Part shown: in pieces, positions 1 through 8,151 of the stretch | How the letters are laid out: each line of letters starts with the position of its first letter | Position numbering within the stretch: the stretch's first letter is position 1 | Source of the DNA: an uncultured Eubacteriales bacterium | GTDB lineage: Bacteria; Bacillota; Clostridia; Peptostreptococcales; Anaerovoracaceae | Direction of reading: 5' to 3' | Length of the DNA stretch: 34,203 nucleotides | NCBI GenBank assembly: GCA_902776725.1 | Contig: CACYQX010000018.1 | Location: forward strand, 1-34,203 | Notes under the pieces: generated by a model | What the model saw: only the letters and a program-made list of their open reading frames with translations | What the model was told of the DNA's origin: nothing | Databases searched by the model: none | Position numbers and translations under genes: made by a program

Positions 1-270
1 AACGAGAGAGATTACATAGTTTACTTTTTGGATATCCAGGCGCTCTCCGGTCCTGAGGATGTCCATGAGTTCCTCAAGAATCTTGGCTGCGCTCTCGCGG
101 TTTTCACCACGGATGAGAAGATCGTTGTCGCGCTGAAAAATCTCAACGCCCGTCTTCTCTCCTATCAAAGAAAGATTGATGTCCAGGTTTCCAAAGAGCT
201 CCTGTCTATCTATATCTTCATCGACTGTTATGTTTAAAAAATCCTGATTAAATTCGGTTGTTCCGGTCAT
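1..270 (-). CDS. phoH: PhoH-like ATPase, N-terminal part (cut by window edge)
   Basis: The minus strand is open from an ATG at 270 through base 1, giving the first 90 residues of a protein that continues outside the window. The fragment begins MTGTTEFNQDF and contains LFGNLDINLSLIGEKTGVEI and later LEELMDILRTGE, the pattern of the N-terminal domain that precedes the ATPase domain in PhoH-like (PhoL) proteins. These are cytoplasmic NTPases linked to RNA metabolism. An AAAGGA ribosome site lies 4 bases upstream of the ATG. The position just downstream of rpsU and yqeY matches the common Firmicutes order and supports the call. The ATPase domain itself is not visible here. A terminator-like hairpin separates it from yqeY, so it may have its own promoter, which I could not pin down. 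Confidence 0.8.
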   Translation of the reverse strand, partial: MTGTTEFNQDFLNITVDEDIDRQELFGNLDINLSLIGEKTGVEIFQRDNDLLIRGENRESAAKILEELMDILRTGERLDIQKVNYVISLV

Positions 271-315
271 CTTATCCTTTTCCGCGACATAAGTCCGCTC
301 ACTTAACTGTTTTTT

Positions 316-344
316 GCAAAAAGGCGACCGCTAATGCGATCGCC
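316..344 (-). terminator. Rho-independent terminator after yqeY
   Basis: Read on the minus strand, GGCGATCGC and GCGGTCGCC form a 9-bp stem (one G-U pair) with an ATTA loop, followed by five T. It lies just after the yqeY stop and before phoH, so it probably ends or attenuates rpsU-yqeY transcription. Confidence 0.75.
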
Positions 345-357
345 CATGTATTTTGAT

Positions 358-804
358 TTATGACAAGAATTTTGTCACGGCCTCGCGAACCGCGTTACCG
401 TCGGCCAATCCCTTCAGTTTACCCATAACGGCTCCCATGAGCTTGCCCATGTTCTCTTTGCCGCCGGATATTCCGAGCTCGGCTGCGATTTCCGCGACCT
501 TGGCCATAACACTCTCGGCATCCATCTGCTCAGGCAAATATTTCTCCAAAATGGCGATCTCTGCCTTATATGCCTCGGTCAAATCTGTTCTTCCTGCTTT
601 TTCAAAATCGGCAAGAGCGTCGTTGCGCATCTTAACCTGTTTCTGAAGAATGGAAACGATGCCCTGATCGTCCAATTCTTCTCTATTATCTACCTCATAC
701 TGCTTGATAGCGGCACGAGCCAGATTGATGGTATTCTTGGCGATTTCATCTTTGTCCTTCATGGCCTGTTTGAAATCTGCCATAAGTTGCTCTTTAAGAG
801 TCAT
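358..804 (-). CDS. yqeY: GatB/YqeY domain protein
   Basis: A 148-residue protein starting MTLKEQLMADFKQAMKDKD, typical of the free-standing YqeY family related to the tail domain of GatB, the tRNA-dependent amidotransferase subunit. The ordinary family length is about 150 residues. The C-terminal part (GGKENMGKLMGAVMGKLKG, then GNAVREAV) carries the conserved YqeY signature that may contact tRNA; the cellular role of the free form is not firmly known. I chose the ATG at 804 because AGGAG at 813-817 lies 8 bases upstream. The in-frame GTG at 813 and ATG at 810 are too close to that site. The ribosome site overlaps the rpsU stop codon, so the two genes are very likely translationally coupled. 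Confidence 0.93.
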   Translation of the reverse strand: MTLKEQLMADFKQAMKDKDEIAKNTINLARAAIKQYEVDNREELDDQGIVSILQKQVKMRNDALADFEKAGRTDLTEAYKAEIAILEKYLPEQMDAESVMAKVAEIAAELGISGGKENMGKLMGAVMGKLKGLADGNAVREAVTKFLS

Positions 805-815
805 ATCCATCACTC

Positions 816-995
816 CTAGTATCTCTTGGCTTTCTTTCTTGCTGCCTCAGATTTTTTCTTTCTCTTTACGCTCGGTTTCTCGTAATGCTCTCTCTTTCTG
901 ACCTCAGCCATGACGCCGTCTCTGGCGCATGCACGCTTAAATCTCTTAAGAGCGCTTTCCAAGCTTTCGTTTTCTCTTACTATTACCTGTGCCAT
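816..995 (-). CDS. rpsU: 30S ribosomal protein S21
   Basis: A 59-residue basic protein with the diagnostic stretch [16 protein letters not shown], then [17 protein letters not shown] and an Ala/Arg/Lys tail ending KKAKRY. It is a component of the small ribosomal subunit located near the mRNA exit region. The ATG at 995 gives the normal family start ([11 protein letters not shown]). The GTG at 1007 is rejected because it abuts the ribosome binding site GGAGGTGAT (1004-1012), which sits 12 bases from the chosen ATG, a somewhat long spacing. The gene has its own promoter and leads the rpsU-yqeY unit. Confidence 0.97.
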   Translation of the reverse strand: MAQVIVRENESLESALKRFKRACARDGVMAEVRKREHYEKPSVKRKKKSEAARKKAKRY

Positions 996-1059
996 ATTCC
1001 GTATCACCTCCTGCCCGTCTTGAATTTAAGCAGTGAACAGTTTTAACTGCAACAGAAGT

Positions 1060-1088
1060 ATTATACCCTCTTTTGAAGGCTTAGGCAA
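1060..1088 (-). promoter_or_regulatory. Promoter of rpsU-yqeY
   Basis: On the minus strand the -35 element TTGCCT (1083-1088) and a perfect -10 TATAAT (1060-1065) are separated by exactly 17 bases. The leader to the rpsU ATG is about 55-60 bases. Confidence 0.75.
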
Positions 1089-1089
1089 G

Positions 1090-1114
1090 GGGCAAAAATA
1101 GCCATTTTTAGCCC
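1090..1114 (-). terminator. Possible hairpin terminator after the HIT gene
   Basis: On the minus strand GGGC-T-AAAAAT pairs with ATTTTT-GCCC around a GGCT loop, starting right at the HIT stop codon. The T-run is inside the stem rather than after it, so this is not a classical terminator. It abuts the rpsU -35 element. Confidence 0.3.
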
Positions 1115-1449
1115 GGTGGCCAGGTCATTTTACGCTTTCCTAGGATGTGGAAATGCAGGTGTTTAACGGTCTGGAAAGCGTCCTCTCCGTTATTGCTTAC
1201 GACCCTGTAACCGTTCTCAAGCTCGAGGGTTTCGGCAATTTCTTTGATTTTTCCCATCATATGCCCGAGAAGCGCCTCATCCTCAGGTTTTACGTCATCA
1301 AGTGACTCGATATGCTTCTTTGGGATTGCGAGCACGTGAACCGGTGCCTGCGGCTCCAAATCGTGGAAGCAAATCATCTGATCGTCCTCGTAGGCTACGT
1401 TGGACGGAATCTCGTGGTTTGCTATCATGCAAAAAATACAATCTGCCAT
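1108..1449 (-). CDS. HIT-family nucleotide hydrolase/transferase (HinT-like)
   Basis: A 113-residue protein with the histidine triad HLHFHILG at residues 97-104 (H97, H99, H101), the catalytic signature of HIT proteins that hydrolyse nucleoside phosphoramidates or related nucleotides in the cytoplasm. The N-terminal CIFC (C4, C7) is the usual HinT metal-site start, and IPKKHIESL follows the family pattern. Length is normal for HinT. The start has AAAGGAG six bases upstream. The gene lies 31 bases after mtaB and is likely the last gene of an acyltransferase-mtaB-HIT operon. Confidence 0.94.
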   Translation of the reverse strand: MADCIFCMIANHEIPSNVAYEDDQMICFHDLEPQAPVHVLAIPKKHIESLDDVKPEDEALLGHMMGKIKEIAETLELENGYRVVSNNGEDAFQTVKHLHFHILGKRKMTWPPG

Positions 1450-1480
1450 ATCATTCTCCTTTCTAGGATTTCCGTTTCTA

Positions 1481-2872
1481 TTATATCACAGGTCTTGCGA
1501 GCACGCCGTCTTTATGAAGCTCCACAAGCTCTACCGAAACGAGTTCGTTAAGAAGCGACTCTTCCTTCTCGGCATAGATTCTGATGTAGTTATCTGTGTA
1601 CCCCGTCATATATTCATCGTGGATTTCTTCAAAGAGTCCCGTCACGGTTTTGCCCAGGCACTCATCGTGGAAGTTTGCCGCAACCTCCTCCGCAACATCC
1701 GAAAGAATCTTGGCGCGGCGCTTCTTTTCTTCGGAGTCTATTTGGTTCTCCATCTCTGCGGCGACGGTTCCCTTTCTCGCAGAATACGGAAAGACGTGTA
1801 CTTTGGATAGTCCCGCGAATTTTACAAGCTCAATACTGTCCCTAAAATCCTCTTCCGTCTCGCCCGGGAATCCGACTATTATGTCGGTTGTGATTGCAAA
1901 ATAAGGATCAAAGTCCTTAAGCGCACAGACTATATCAAGATACTCCTCGCGCGTGTATCTCCTGTTCATCGCTTTTAGGATATTGTTCGATCCGCTCTGA
2001 ATCGAAAGATGCAAGTGATGACAAAGCTTCTCCGCTCCAACGATTGCAAGTACGTCCTCCGCCTTCATTACGTTCGGCTCAAGCGAACTTAGTCTTATTC
2101 TGAAGTCGCCGGGAATACCTGCGAGTTTATCGAGAAGTATTCTAAGCGGTGGAAGTGCTGTACTCGTACTCGCGCCCGCGATTGCATCCACGCTCGTACC
2201 CTCGCTTGCGCTTGCGACCCTTTCAAGTCCGTAAAGCGCCGTATTGATCCCCGTGAGGACGATTTCCTTGAAGCCCGCAGCCACAAGGCCTCTGGCCTCT
2301 TCTATTATTTCGTCCTCAGACCTGCTTCTAACCGGCCCTCGTGCAATCGGAATTATGCAATAACTACAGAATCTGTCGCAGCCTTCCTGAATCTTGATAT
2401 ACGCTCTGGTTCTCGATTCCATGGCTTTGATGATTCCGTCGGACATATATTCCGAGAGTTCGTCTCTTGGAATTATGTCTATAAACGGAGCAGCGCTTCC
2501 GTCCGATCTAGCAGAAAACTCTTTTTCTAGCACCTCGAAAATCTTGATTTTTTCATTTGTTCCGAGGATTATATCAACGCCCTCGATTTTTGAAACCGCA
2601 TCCGGATCAACCTGCGCATAACAACCGACTACAGCTATTATGGAATCGGGATTAAGTTTCTTGGCTCGGCGAATAAACTGACGCGACTTTCTGTCAGCCA
2701 TATTTGTAACCGTGCAGGTATTTATTACATACGCATCCGCAGGCACCAAAAGAGAATCGTCTTCACCCAGACTTCCGACAATCTCGTGCCCCGCCGCAAT
2801 GAATTTTTCCTTCATCGCTTCGGTTTCGTATTGATTAACTTTGCAACCAAGCGTATAAAATCCTATGCGCAT
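1481..2872 (-). CDS. mtaB: tRNA t6A37 methylthiotransferase MtaB
   Basis: A 463-residue radical SAM enzyme that adds a methylthio group to t6A at position 37 of ANN-decoding tRNAs. The N-terminal MTTase domain shows its three cysteines (about C10 in TLGCKVNQYETEAM, C53 in NTCTVTNMADRKS, C84 in VVGCYAQ). The radical SAM motif CDRFCSYC (C165, C169, C172) follows, then a TRAM-like tail. The start is the ATG at 2870-2872, with AGGA 8 bases upstream; an in-frame TTG two codons earlier lacks that spacing. An Ala/Ser/Thr-rich insertion at about residues 219-241, between the LTGINTALYG and LLDKLAGI motifs, looks longer than in ordinary MtaB. It starts 16 bases after the acyltransferase stop and is probably co-transcribed with it. 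Confidence 0.93.
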   Translation of the reverse strand: MRIGFYTLGCKVNQYETEAMKEKFIAAGHEIVGSLGEDDSLLVPADAYVINTCTVTNMADRKSRQFIRRAKKLNPDSIIAVVGCYAQVDPDAVSKIEGVDIILGTNEKIKIFEVLEKEFSARSDGSAAPFIDIIPRDELSEYMSDGIIKAMESRTRAYIKIQEGCDRFCSYCIIPIARGPVRSRSEDEIIEEARGLVAAGFKEIVLTGINTALYGLERVASASEGTSVDAIAGASTSTALPPLRILLDKLAGIPGDFRIRLSSLEPNVMKAEDVLAIVGAEKLCHHLHLSIQSGSNNILKAMNRRYTREEYLDIVCALKDFDPYFAITTDIIVGFPGETEEDFRDSIELVKFAGLSKVHVFPYSARKGTVAAEMENQIDSEEKKRRAKILSDVAEEVAANFHDECLGKTVTGLFEEIHDEYMTGYTDNYIRIYAEKEESLLNELVSVELVELHKDGVLARPVI

Positions 2873-2888
2873 TACCAAAATCCTATCT

Positions 2889-4199
2889 CTATTTTTTGCT
2901 TCTCAGCTTATACATTTCTTCTGTCGCAAGGCGCGCCTTTGCTACGTTTGCTCCGTCTACTTTTGGGAAACAATAGTACTGAATTCTCGGTGTTCCGATG
3001 GAAATCATATCGCCTATCTCGTACCAGAAATAATCTGAATATAAGCTGTAAGACGCTTCGGGCGCCTGCGTATAGTCGAGCGCGCCGTCGCAGCCCGTGA
3101 GCCTGAATCCGTTGACATCGTGAGTCAGCGTTCCCTCACCTATTCTATATACCGCATCCGTATTTACGAGCGCGATTATATCGACGGGAAACTCCATCCT
3201 GTATGTTCCCTCTTCAATCTCTTTTCTTACTTCCTCGCGTTCCCATGCGTACCAATAAGGAACGTGATTAAACACCTCTAAGAAAGGCTTTCCGACTACA
3301 ACCTCGGCTTTCATCGCTGCCGCCATATCGAGTTCAATAGGTTTTAGTTCTCCGAGTTCGGTAAGCTCAAATGTCGCTCCGCAGGATTTGCATTTAAGAT
3401 AAATGCCCTTTCCCTCCATCTCGCCTTCGGTCATGCAGCAGGGGCATTTATAAAGCACGCGCTCAAGTCCATCCGCGCGGAAGGGCTCATCTATTATCGT
3501 ACCCGACTCCTTCTGCCACGCAAAATTATCAAAGGTAAACTCCGCTGCCAGAATATCGTTTATTTCCGAAACAGACTTAGCTTTGATTTCTTCTTTTGAC
3601 AGGAGATACTTCATGTCTGCGGTGACTTTGACATCTCGTATCTGGAGTCCGTTATACAGAGGATCGCGAGCAAATGCTCCGTACGTCCTTATCATTACGA
3701 TTGGGATATCGAGCATCTTTGCAAGCTTTCCGAGACTCTCCGGAAGCGGTGTCGCCGTTCCGTCAAAGGTGTAGCTCGCCTCAGGATAAAGGAGAATCGA
3801 CTCTTTTAATTCCTTTGCCGTATAGATGAGGTCGCGAACGAGCGATGTATCCATCATGAATTTTCTCGTCGGGATGCAGCCGATTTTTCGCATCAAGCCC
3901 TCTTTCCCGACAAATCCATCGAGCGTGCAGACGATGTGGTAAGGTCTCGGGTAGATAATCGTTCCGGCAATTTCAAGATCGATGAAACTGCTGTGATTCA
4001 TAAGAAAAAGGCACGGTTCATCACCGAGCTTCTCCATACCTATCCTCTTTACCTCAAACCCGACCTTTTTCAGGTCTTTTGCGGAGGCTAGCTTGATAAT
4101 TTTTCGCCAAATAGCCCCCTGCGGCTCAGGTCTTTTGTTTTTGAATGGCTCCATGGCCATTATTTGGTCGTAAGTACTTGTTTTTGCCTTAATTTTCAT
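2889..4199 (-). CDS. PlsC-type 1-acylglycerol-3-phosphate acyltransferase with C-terminal zinc ribbon
   Basis: A 436-residue protein. Residues about 45-210 form a PlsC-like acyltransferase: NHSSFID gives the HX4D catalytic pair H69/D74, and LLYPEASYTFDG (about 136-147) replaces the usual PEG motif with PEA. This family acylates lysophosphatidic acid or related acceptors at the inner membrane face. A second part carries a CxxC-x14-CxxC zinc ribbon (C252, C255, C270, C273), then about 160 residues I do not recognise, rich in aromatic residues. Ordinary PlsC proteins are about 200-260 residues, so this is roughly double. No ribosome site precedes the ATG at 4199, and a -10 element lies 7 bases upstream, suggesting a leaderless start. 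The substrate is not determinable from sequence. Confidence 0.8.
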   Translation of the reverse strand: MKIKAKTSTYDQIMAMEPFKNKRPEPQGAIWRKIIKLASAKDLKKVGFEVKRIGMEKLGDEPCLFLMNHSSFIDLEIAGTIIYPRPYHIVCTLDGFVGKEGLMRKIGCIPTRKFMMDTSLVRDLIYTAKELKESILLYPEASYTFDGTATPLPESLGKLAKMLDIPIVMIRTYGAFARDPLYNGLQIRDVKVTADMKYLLSKEEIKAKSVSEINDILAAEFTFDNFAWQKESGTIIDEPFRADGLERVLYKCPCCMTEGEMEGKGIYLKCKSCGATFELTELGELKPIELDMAAAMKAEVVVGKPFLEVFNHVPYWYAWEREEVRKEIEEGTYRMEFPVDIIALVNTDAVYRIGEGTLTHDVNGFRLTGCDGALDYTQAPEASYSLYSDYFWYEIGDMISIGTPRIQYYCFPKVDGANVAKARLATEEMYKLRSKK

Positions 4200-4206
4200 G
4201 CTTTTA

Positions 4207-4235
4207 ATTATACATTAGTTTTCATATAATGCCCA
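4207..4235 (-). promoter_or_regulatory. Promoter giving a probably leaderless acyltransferase mRNA
   Basis: On the minus strand TGGGCA (4230-4235), a 17-base spacer and a perfect TATAAT (4207-4212). Only 7 bases separate the -10 from the ATG at 4199, so transcription should begin at or next to the start codon. No Shine-Dalgarno sequence is present. Confidence 0.6.
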
Positions 4236-4354
4236 CATTTCTTCACAATTTGGCCCGATTTTGTTGTATTATATATAGGTACGGGTATAAAGTACAAAAA
4301 TCGAAGAAAAGTGTATATAAATCAGCTATAGCATGCCAGAGAAAGGAAAGTTAG

Positions 4355-7183
4355 ATGGACAAAAAGCGCCCACGTTCGAGAGAACAGAATAATACCGGAA
4401 AAGGCAAAGGCATTTTCAAGCGCGAAGCCACCGGTAACGGCCCTGTGGGTTCGGGAAACGTCTTTGACGAAATCAAGGAAGCAGCAAAGGAAACTGCAAC
4501 CGAGGTAAGGAGCGAAGTCCGCGAAGCACAGGAGAAAGTTGAACATCAGGTACGGCAGGGTTTTCAGCAGCAGAACCGCCCTACCCAGCAAGGAAGACCC
4601 TCGCAGCAAAACATGACGCAGGAGCAGTTCCAGCAGATGATGCAGCAGATGCAACAGCAACAGATGCAGATGCAGATGCAGCAGCAGATGCAACAGCAGG
4701 AACAGCACCGCCCTTTTGGAAGCGCTGGCGCAGGACAAGGAACGACTAACGCCGGCTATTACGGAGGTTCCTCGACAAGGCGCGGCGGCAGCCTGCTTAG
4801 GACAATCCTGATCCTCTTGATACTGTTTGTAGTGGCTTATTTCCTATTGAAGTCCATGGGCTTCCTGGGAACAAACAATACCGGAACGGCAGCTAACCCG
4901 AGCAGTACGAGCAGCGAAACCACAAATACGAGCAGCGGAAACTCAGGAAGCGGCTCCGGAAACAGCGGAAGTTCAAGCAGCGAAAGCGCTGCCACCGCAA
5001 ACTCCGGCGCAAGCGCTTCAACCGTAAGCGCACTCGCCGCAGCATCCGGCGTTTCTTCGGGATGGAGTCAGACATCAAACGACGGTGTTATTTCCACAGA
5101 AGTCGCAGGCGGTGCAAGAGAAAAGTTTACAACTATTCGCGGCGACGGAACCGACGAGATGGCCATCTATATCTACCTTTGCGGAACAGACCTTGAGTCA
5201 AAATCCGCAATGGCAACAAGAGATCTTCAGGAGATGCTCGCTGCCAAACTTTCAGACAAGGTTAATATCGTAATTATGACAGGCGGATGCAAAAACTGGC
5301 AGAACGATGTTATGAGCAGCTCTGTAAACGAAATCTATCAGATTTCCGCACAGGGCCTAAGCAGAGTAAGCAGCAATGCCGGAACCGCTCCGATGGTCGA
5401 TCCGGATAACCTTGAATCATTCGTCAAATGGGCCGCAGACAACTACCCTGCAAACAGAAAGGCTCTCATCTTCTGGGACCACGGCGCAGGATCCGTTCAG
5501 GGCTACGGCTATGACGAAAAATATCCGGGTCAGGGTTCCATGACTCTCGATGAAATCGACACAGCGCTTTCCAACGCGGGTGTATACTTTGATTTTATCG
5601 GTTTTGATGCCTGCCTCATGGCAACGGCCGAAACCGCCCTCGTCTGCTCCGACTATGCAGACTATATGATCGCAAGCGAAGAAGTTGAACCGGGAATCGG
5701 CTGGTACTACACAACATGGCTCGATGCCGTTTCTAAGGACTCATCCATATCCACCGTGGACATGGCAAAGGTTCTAATCGACGACTTCACATCTCAGTGT
5801 GCAAGATATTGCCCGGGTCAGGAAACCACACTTTCCATCGTTGACCTTGCGGAGCTCGCATACACGCTTCCGGATAAACTCGCTGCGTTCTCCGACGAAC
5901 TCAGCACGATGATCGAAGACGGAAGATACAAAACTATCGCAAAGGCTAGAGCTGGCAGCCACGAGTTTGCGTCGAGCAACAAAATTGACCAGGTTGACCT
6001 AGTTCACTTTGCCGCCCTACTCGATACCGAAACCGGCAAAGAACTCGCACAGACAGTTGTTGACGCGGTTAAGTACAATCGCACGGCAAAGACATTGAAT
6101 AATGCATATGGTCTTTCCATCTACTTCCCGTACAGATCTGTACGCAGCGTAGATACGATGACCGCAACATATAAGTCAATCGGAATCAGCGACAGCTATA
6201 CCGCATGCATTCAGAAGTTTGCTCAGATGCAGGTAGGCGGACAAGCCTCCTCCGGAGGCTCATACGATCCGTTCTGGACGCTCCTTAACGGAAGCGGAAA
6301 CGGAACATGGTCATCCGATTATTCCGGAAGCACCTCAACTTGGGGCAGCTCCTCCGGTAGCGGAAGCGGCTATGGAAGCGATCTTTCGCAGCAGCTTATG
6401 GAAGAACTCCTAACACAGCTCCTCGGCGGAAGATTTACAGACTTTGCTTCTCTGGGAATCAACGGCCTGACGGCAGAGAATTCGAGATTCTTAACCCAGA
6501 ACCCGATGGACGCAAGCAAAGCCGCAAGCTATATCCACGCAAATATTCTTGATCCGGAAGACTTCGTATGGCAGAAGAACAGCGAAGGAAACCTCGCTAT
6601 AATCCTTCCTGAAGAAAAATGGGAGCTTGTGAACAGAGTCGATATGGCGATGTTCTACGATGACGGCGAAGGATACTTCGACCTCGGAATGGATAACCTC
6701 TATGACTTTGATGCAGAAGGAAACCTCGTTCCGGTTCTCGACCACAGCTGGGTGTCGATTGACGATCAGCCTGTCGCCTACTATCACATGACGACATACG
6801 ACAACTCGGACGATGATTATTCAATCATAGGCAGAGTTCCCGTACTCCTCAATGGAGAAATGGCAGACCTCATCCTGGTATTCGACGCAGAGAATCCGAA
6901 CGGATATGTTGCGGGATTCCGCTATGGATATTCAAACGATGTTACGGAGACGATAGCAAAGACCGCAGAGGCGCTTACGCCCGGCGACAAAATCGACTTC
7001 GTCTGTGACTACTACTCTTACGACGGAACATTCCAGGACAGCTATAAGATTGGCGAGCAGTATGTCGTAACGGATCAGGCCAGCATGGTGATAAGCAATA
7101 CAGAGCTCGGCGACGATGTATATATCACCTATCGTTTCACCGACATCTACGGCGAAGACTACTGGACACCAACAATCAGATAA
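4355..7183 (+). CDS. Membrane-anchored clostripain-like (C11) cysteine protease
   Basis: A 942-residue protein. Residues 1-145 are hydrophilic, with a charged helix (about 36-66) and a Gln/Met-rich stretch (about 70-118). A basic STRRGG leads into a single membrane helix at about 147-166, predicting an N-in, C-out type II topology. A Ser/Gly/Thr linker (about 172-240) follows. The catalytic domain (about 255-630) has IFWDHGAGS, giving His376, and FIGFDACLMATAE, giving Cys420, the histidine-cysteine dyad of peptidase family C11. A Gly/Ser linker (about 640-690) precedes a Trp/Tyr/Asp-rich C-terminal region (about 700-942) that I do not recognise. An AAAGGA ribosome site lies 7 bases before the ATG. 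It is transcribed alone, divergent from the acyltransferase, and ends at a bidirectional terminator. The substrate is unknown. Confidence 0.88.
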   Translation: MDKKRPRSREQNNTGKGKGIFKREATGNGPVGSGNVFDEIKEAAKETATEVRSEVREAQEKVEHQVRQGFQQQNRPTQQGRPSQQNMTQEQFQQMMQQMQQQQMQMQMQQQMQQQEQHRPFGSAGAGQGTTNAGYYGGSSTRRGGSLLRTILILLILFVVAYFLLKSMGFLGTNNTGTAANPSSTSSETTNTSSGNSGSGSGNSGSSSSESAATANSGASASTVSALAAASGVSSGWSQTSNDGVISTEVAGGAREKFTTIRGDGTDEMAIYIYLCGTDLESKSAMATRDLQEMLAAKLSDKVNIVIMTGGCKNWQNDVMSSSVNEIYQISAQGLSRVSSNAGTAPMVDPDNLESFVKWAADNYPANRKALIFWDHGAGSVQGYGYDEKYPGQGSMTLDEIDTALSNAGVYFDFIGFDACLMATAETALVCSDYADYMIASEEVEPGIGWYYTTWLDAVSKDSSISTVDMAKVLIDDFTSQCARYCPGQETTLSIVDLAELAYTLPDKLAAFSDELSTMIEDGRYKTIAKARAGSHEFASSNKIDQVDLVHFAALLDTETGKELAQTVVDAVKYNRTAKTLNNAYGLSIYFPYRSVRSVDTMTATYKSIGISDSYTACIQKFAQMQVGGQASSGGSYDPFWTLLNGSGNGTWSSDYSGSTSTWGSSSGSGSGYGSDLSQQLMEELLTQLLGGRFTDFASLGINGLTAENSRFLTQNPMDASKAASYIHANILDPEDFVWQKNSEGNLAIILPEEKWELVNRVDMAMFYDDGEGYFDLGMDNLYDFDAEGNLVPVLDHSWVSIDDQPVAYYHMTTYDNSDDDYSIIGRVPVLLNGEMADLILVFDAENPNGYVAGFRYGYSNDVTETIAKTAEALTPGDKIDFVCDYYSYDGTFQDSYKIGEQYVVTDQASMVISNTELGDDVYITYRFTDIYGEDYWTPTIR

Positions 7184-7198
7184 CACGATAAATTTAAA

Positions 7199-7226
7199 AG
7201 ACTGCGGATCAAACCGCAGTCTTTTT
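7199..7226. terminator. Bidirectional terminator between protease and PAP2 genes
   Basis: AGACTGCGG and CCGCAGTCT form a perfect 9-bp stem around a 6-base loop. A T-run follows on the plus strand, and AAAA upstream supplies a T-run for the minus strand. It serves two convergent genes and overlaps the PAP2 stop codon at 7225-7227. Confidence 0.88.
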
Positions 7227-8145
7227 ATTTTGTCTTGATACGGTTGAACGCGAGTGGGTAGACGCCTATGACGACGAAGGTTACAATGGCATATCTCACT
7301 GCGCGTATAATGAATGCTGCCGTTGTCGGCGATGCGAGAAATGCGTCGTCAAACGGAAGTTTGAGCAGCGCATTAAGAACATAGTAGATTGCCATTCCCA
7401 CCGCCAACCTAAGAACTATCCTAAGCGGTTCTCTCGTATTTGAAAAGTTCACATATTTCTCTTCGAACGGAACCGCCAAGAAGAATCCTGCCATTACTCC
7501 GAGCGAAGTGTAATAATCAAATGTCTTGCAATAGAAAACTCCTACAAGCGAGATTAAAAATATCGTGAGATGCAATTTCCATCTTTCTATTTTGCTCTGC
7601 AATATCGGAAAAAGAAATGCAATTGCGCCACCCATAATCCAACCCACGATTACGTCCGTCGGGTAATGAACTCCAAGCGCAATTCTGGATAAGCCCACCA
7701 ATATGGGAAGGAGGACAAATACTGTTCTTATCGCCTTTGCTCCCCTTTCGTATTTTCTCGAAAGCAATCCCCAGTATATCATTGCGGAATTTGTTGCGTG
7801 TCCGCTCGGGAAAGAATAGCCCTGTGCCGCGATATCATAGATATCCGAGCCGGCATGAACAGGCTTTAGACATTTGATTCCCTCGTGATCAAAATACGGT
7901 CTCCTCCTCAGCGCGATGTTCTTTACAAGCGCATTTCCGACAAGCCCTACGACAATTCCCGCTCCCATTAACTTTGCAAACTCCTTGTCGTAGCACCAAT
8001 ATATAAATGCGAGAACGGCGATGAGAAGGAGCTCCTCTCCGAGCATAGTAAATAGGGATGCGATTTGCACCCCTATAGTACCAAGCATATTCTGTATCCA
8101 CTCCATCAGAGCGATTTCAAAATCAAAGTAAAATGTTTTTCCCAT
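7225..8145 (-). CDS. PAP2-family membrane phosphatase
   Basis: A 306-residue polytopic membrane protein with all three PAP2 phosphatase motifs: KX6RP (K75 to R82-P83), PSGH (113-116, catalytic His116) and SRX5HX3D (S153, H160, D164). Such enzymes dephosphorylate lipid phosphates (phosphatidic acid, undecaprenyl pyrophosphate, PG-phosphate) on the outer membrane face. The C-terminal third adds several extra hydrophobic segments, making it longer than the 200-residue minimal enzymes. The start follows the stop of the Pro-rich gene by only 6 bases and has no good ribosome site of its own, so translation is probably coupled to that gene. The lipid substrate cannot be told from sequence. Confidence 0.88.
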   Translation of the reverse strand: MGKTFYFDFEIALMEWIQNMLGTIGVQIASLFTMLGEELLLIAVLAFIYWCYDKEFAKLMGAGIVVGLVGNALVKNIALRRRPYFDHEGIKCLKPVHAGSDIYDIAAQGYSFPSGHATNSAMIYWGLLSRKYERGAKAIRTVFVLLPILVGLSRIALGVHYPTDVIVGWIMGGAIAFLFPILQSKIERWKLHLTIFLISLVGVFYCKTFDYYTSLGVMAGFFLAVPFEEKYVNFSNTREPLRIVLRLAVGMAIYYVLNALLKLPFDDAFLASPTTAAFIIRAVRYAIVTFVVIGVYPLAFNRIKTK

Positions 8146-8151
8146 ATTGCT

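Noticed and set aside
4261-4291. Promoter for the clostripain-like gene (TTGTTG ... TATAAA)
   Set aside because: The spacing is 19 bases and several AT-rich alternatives exist; I could not choose one with confidence.
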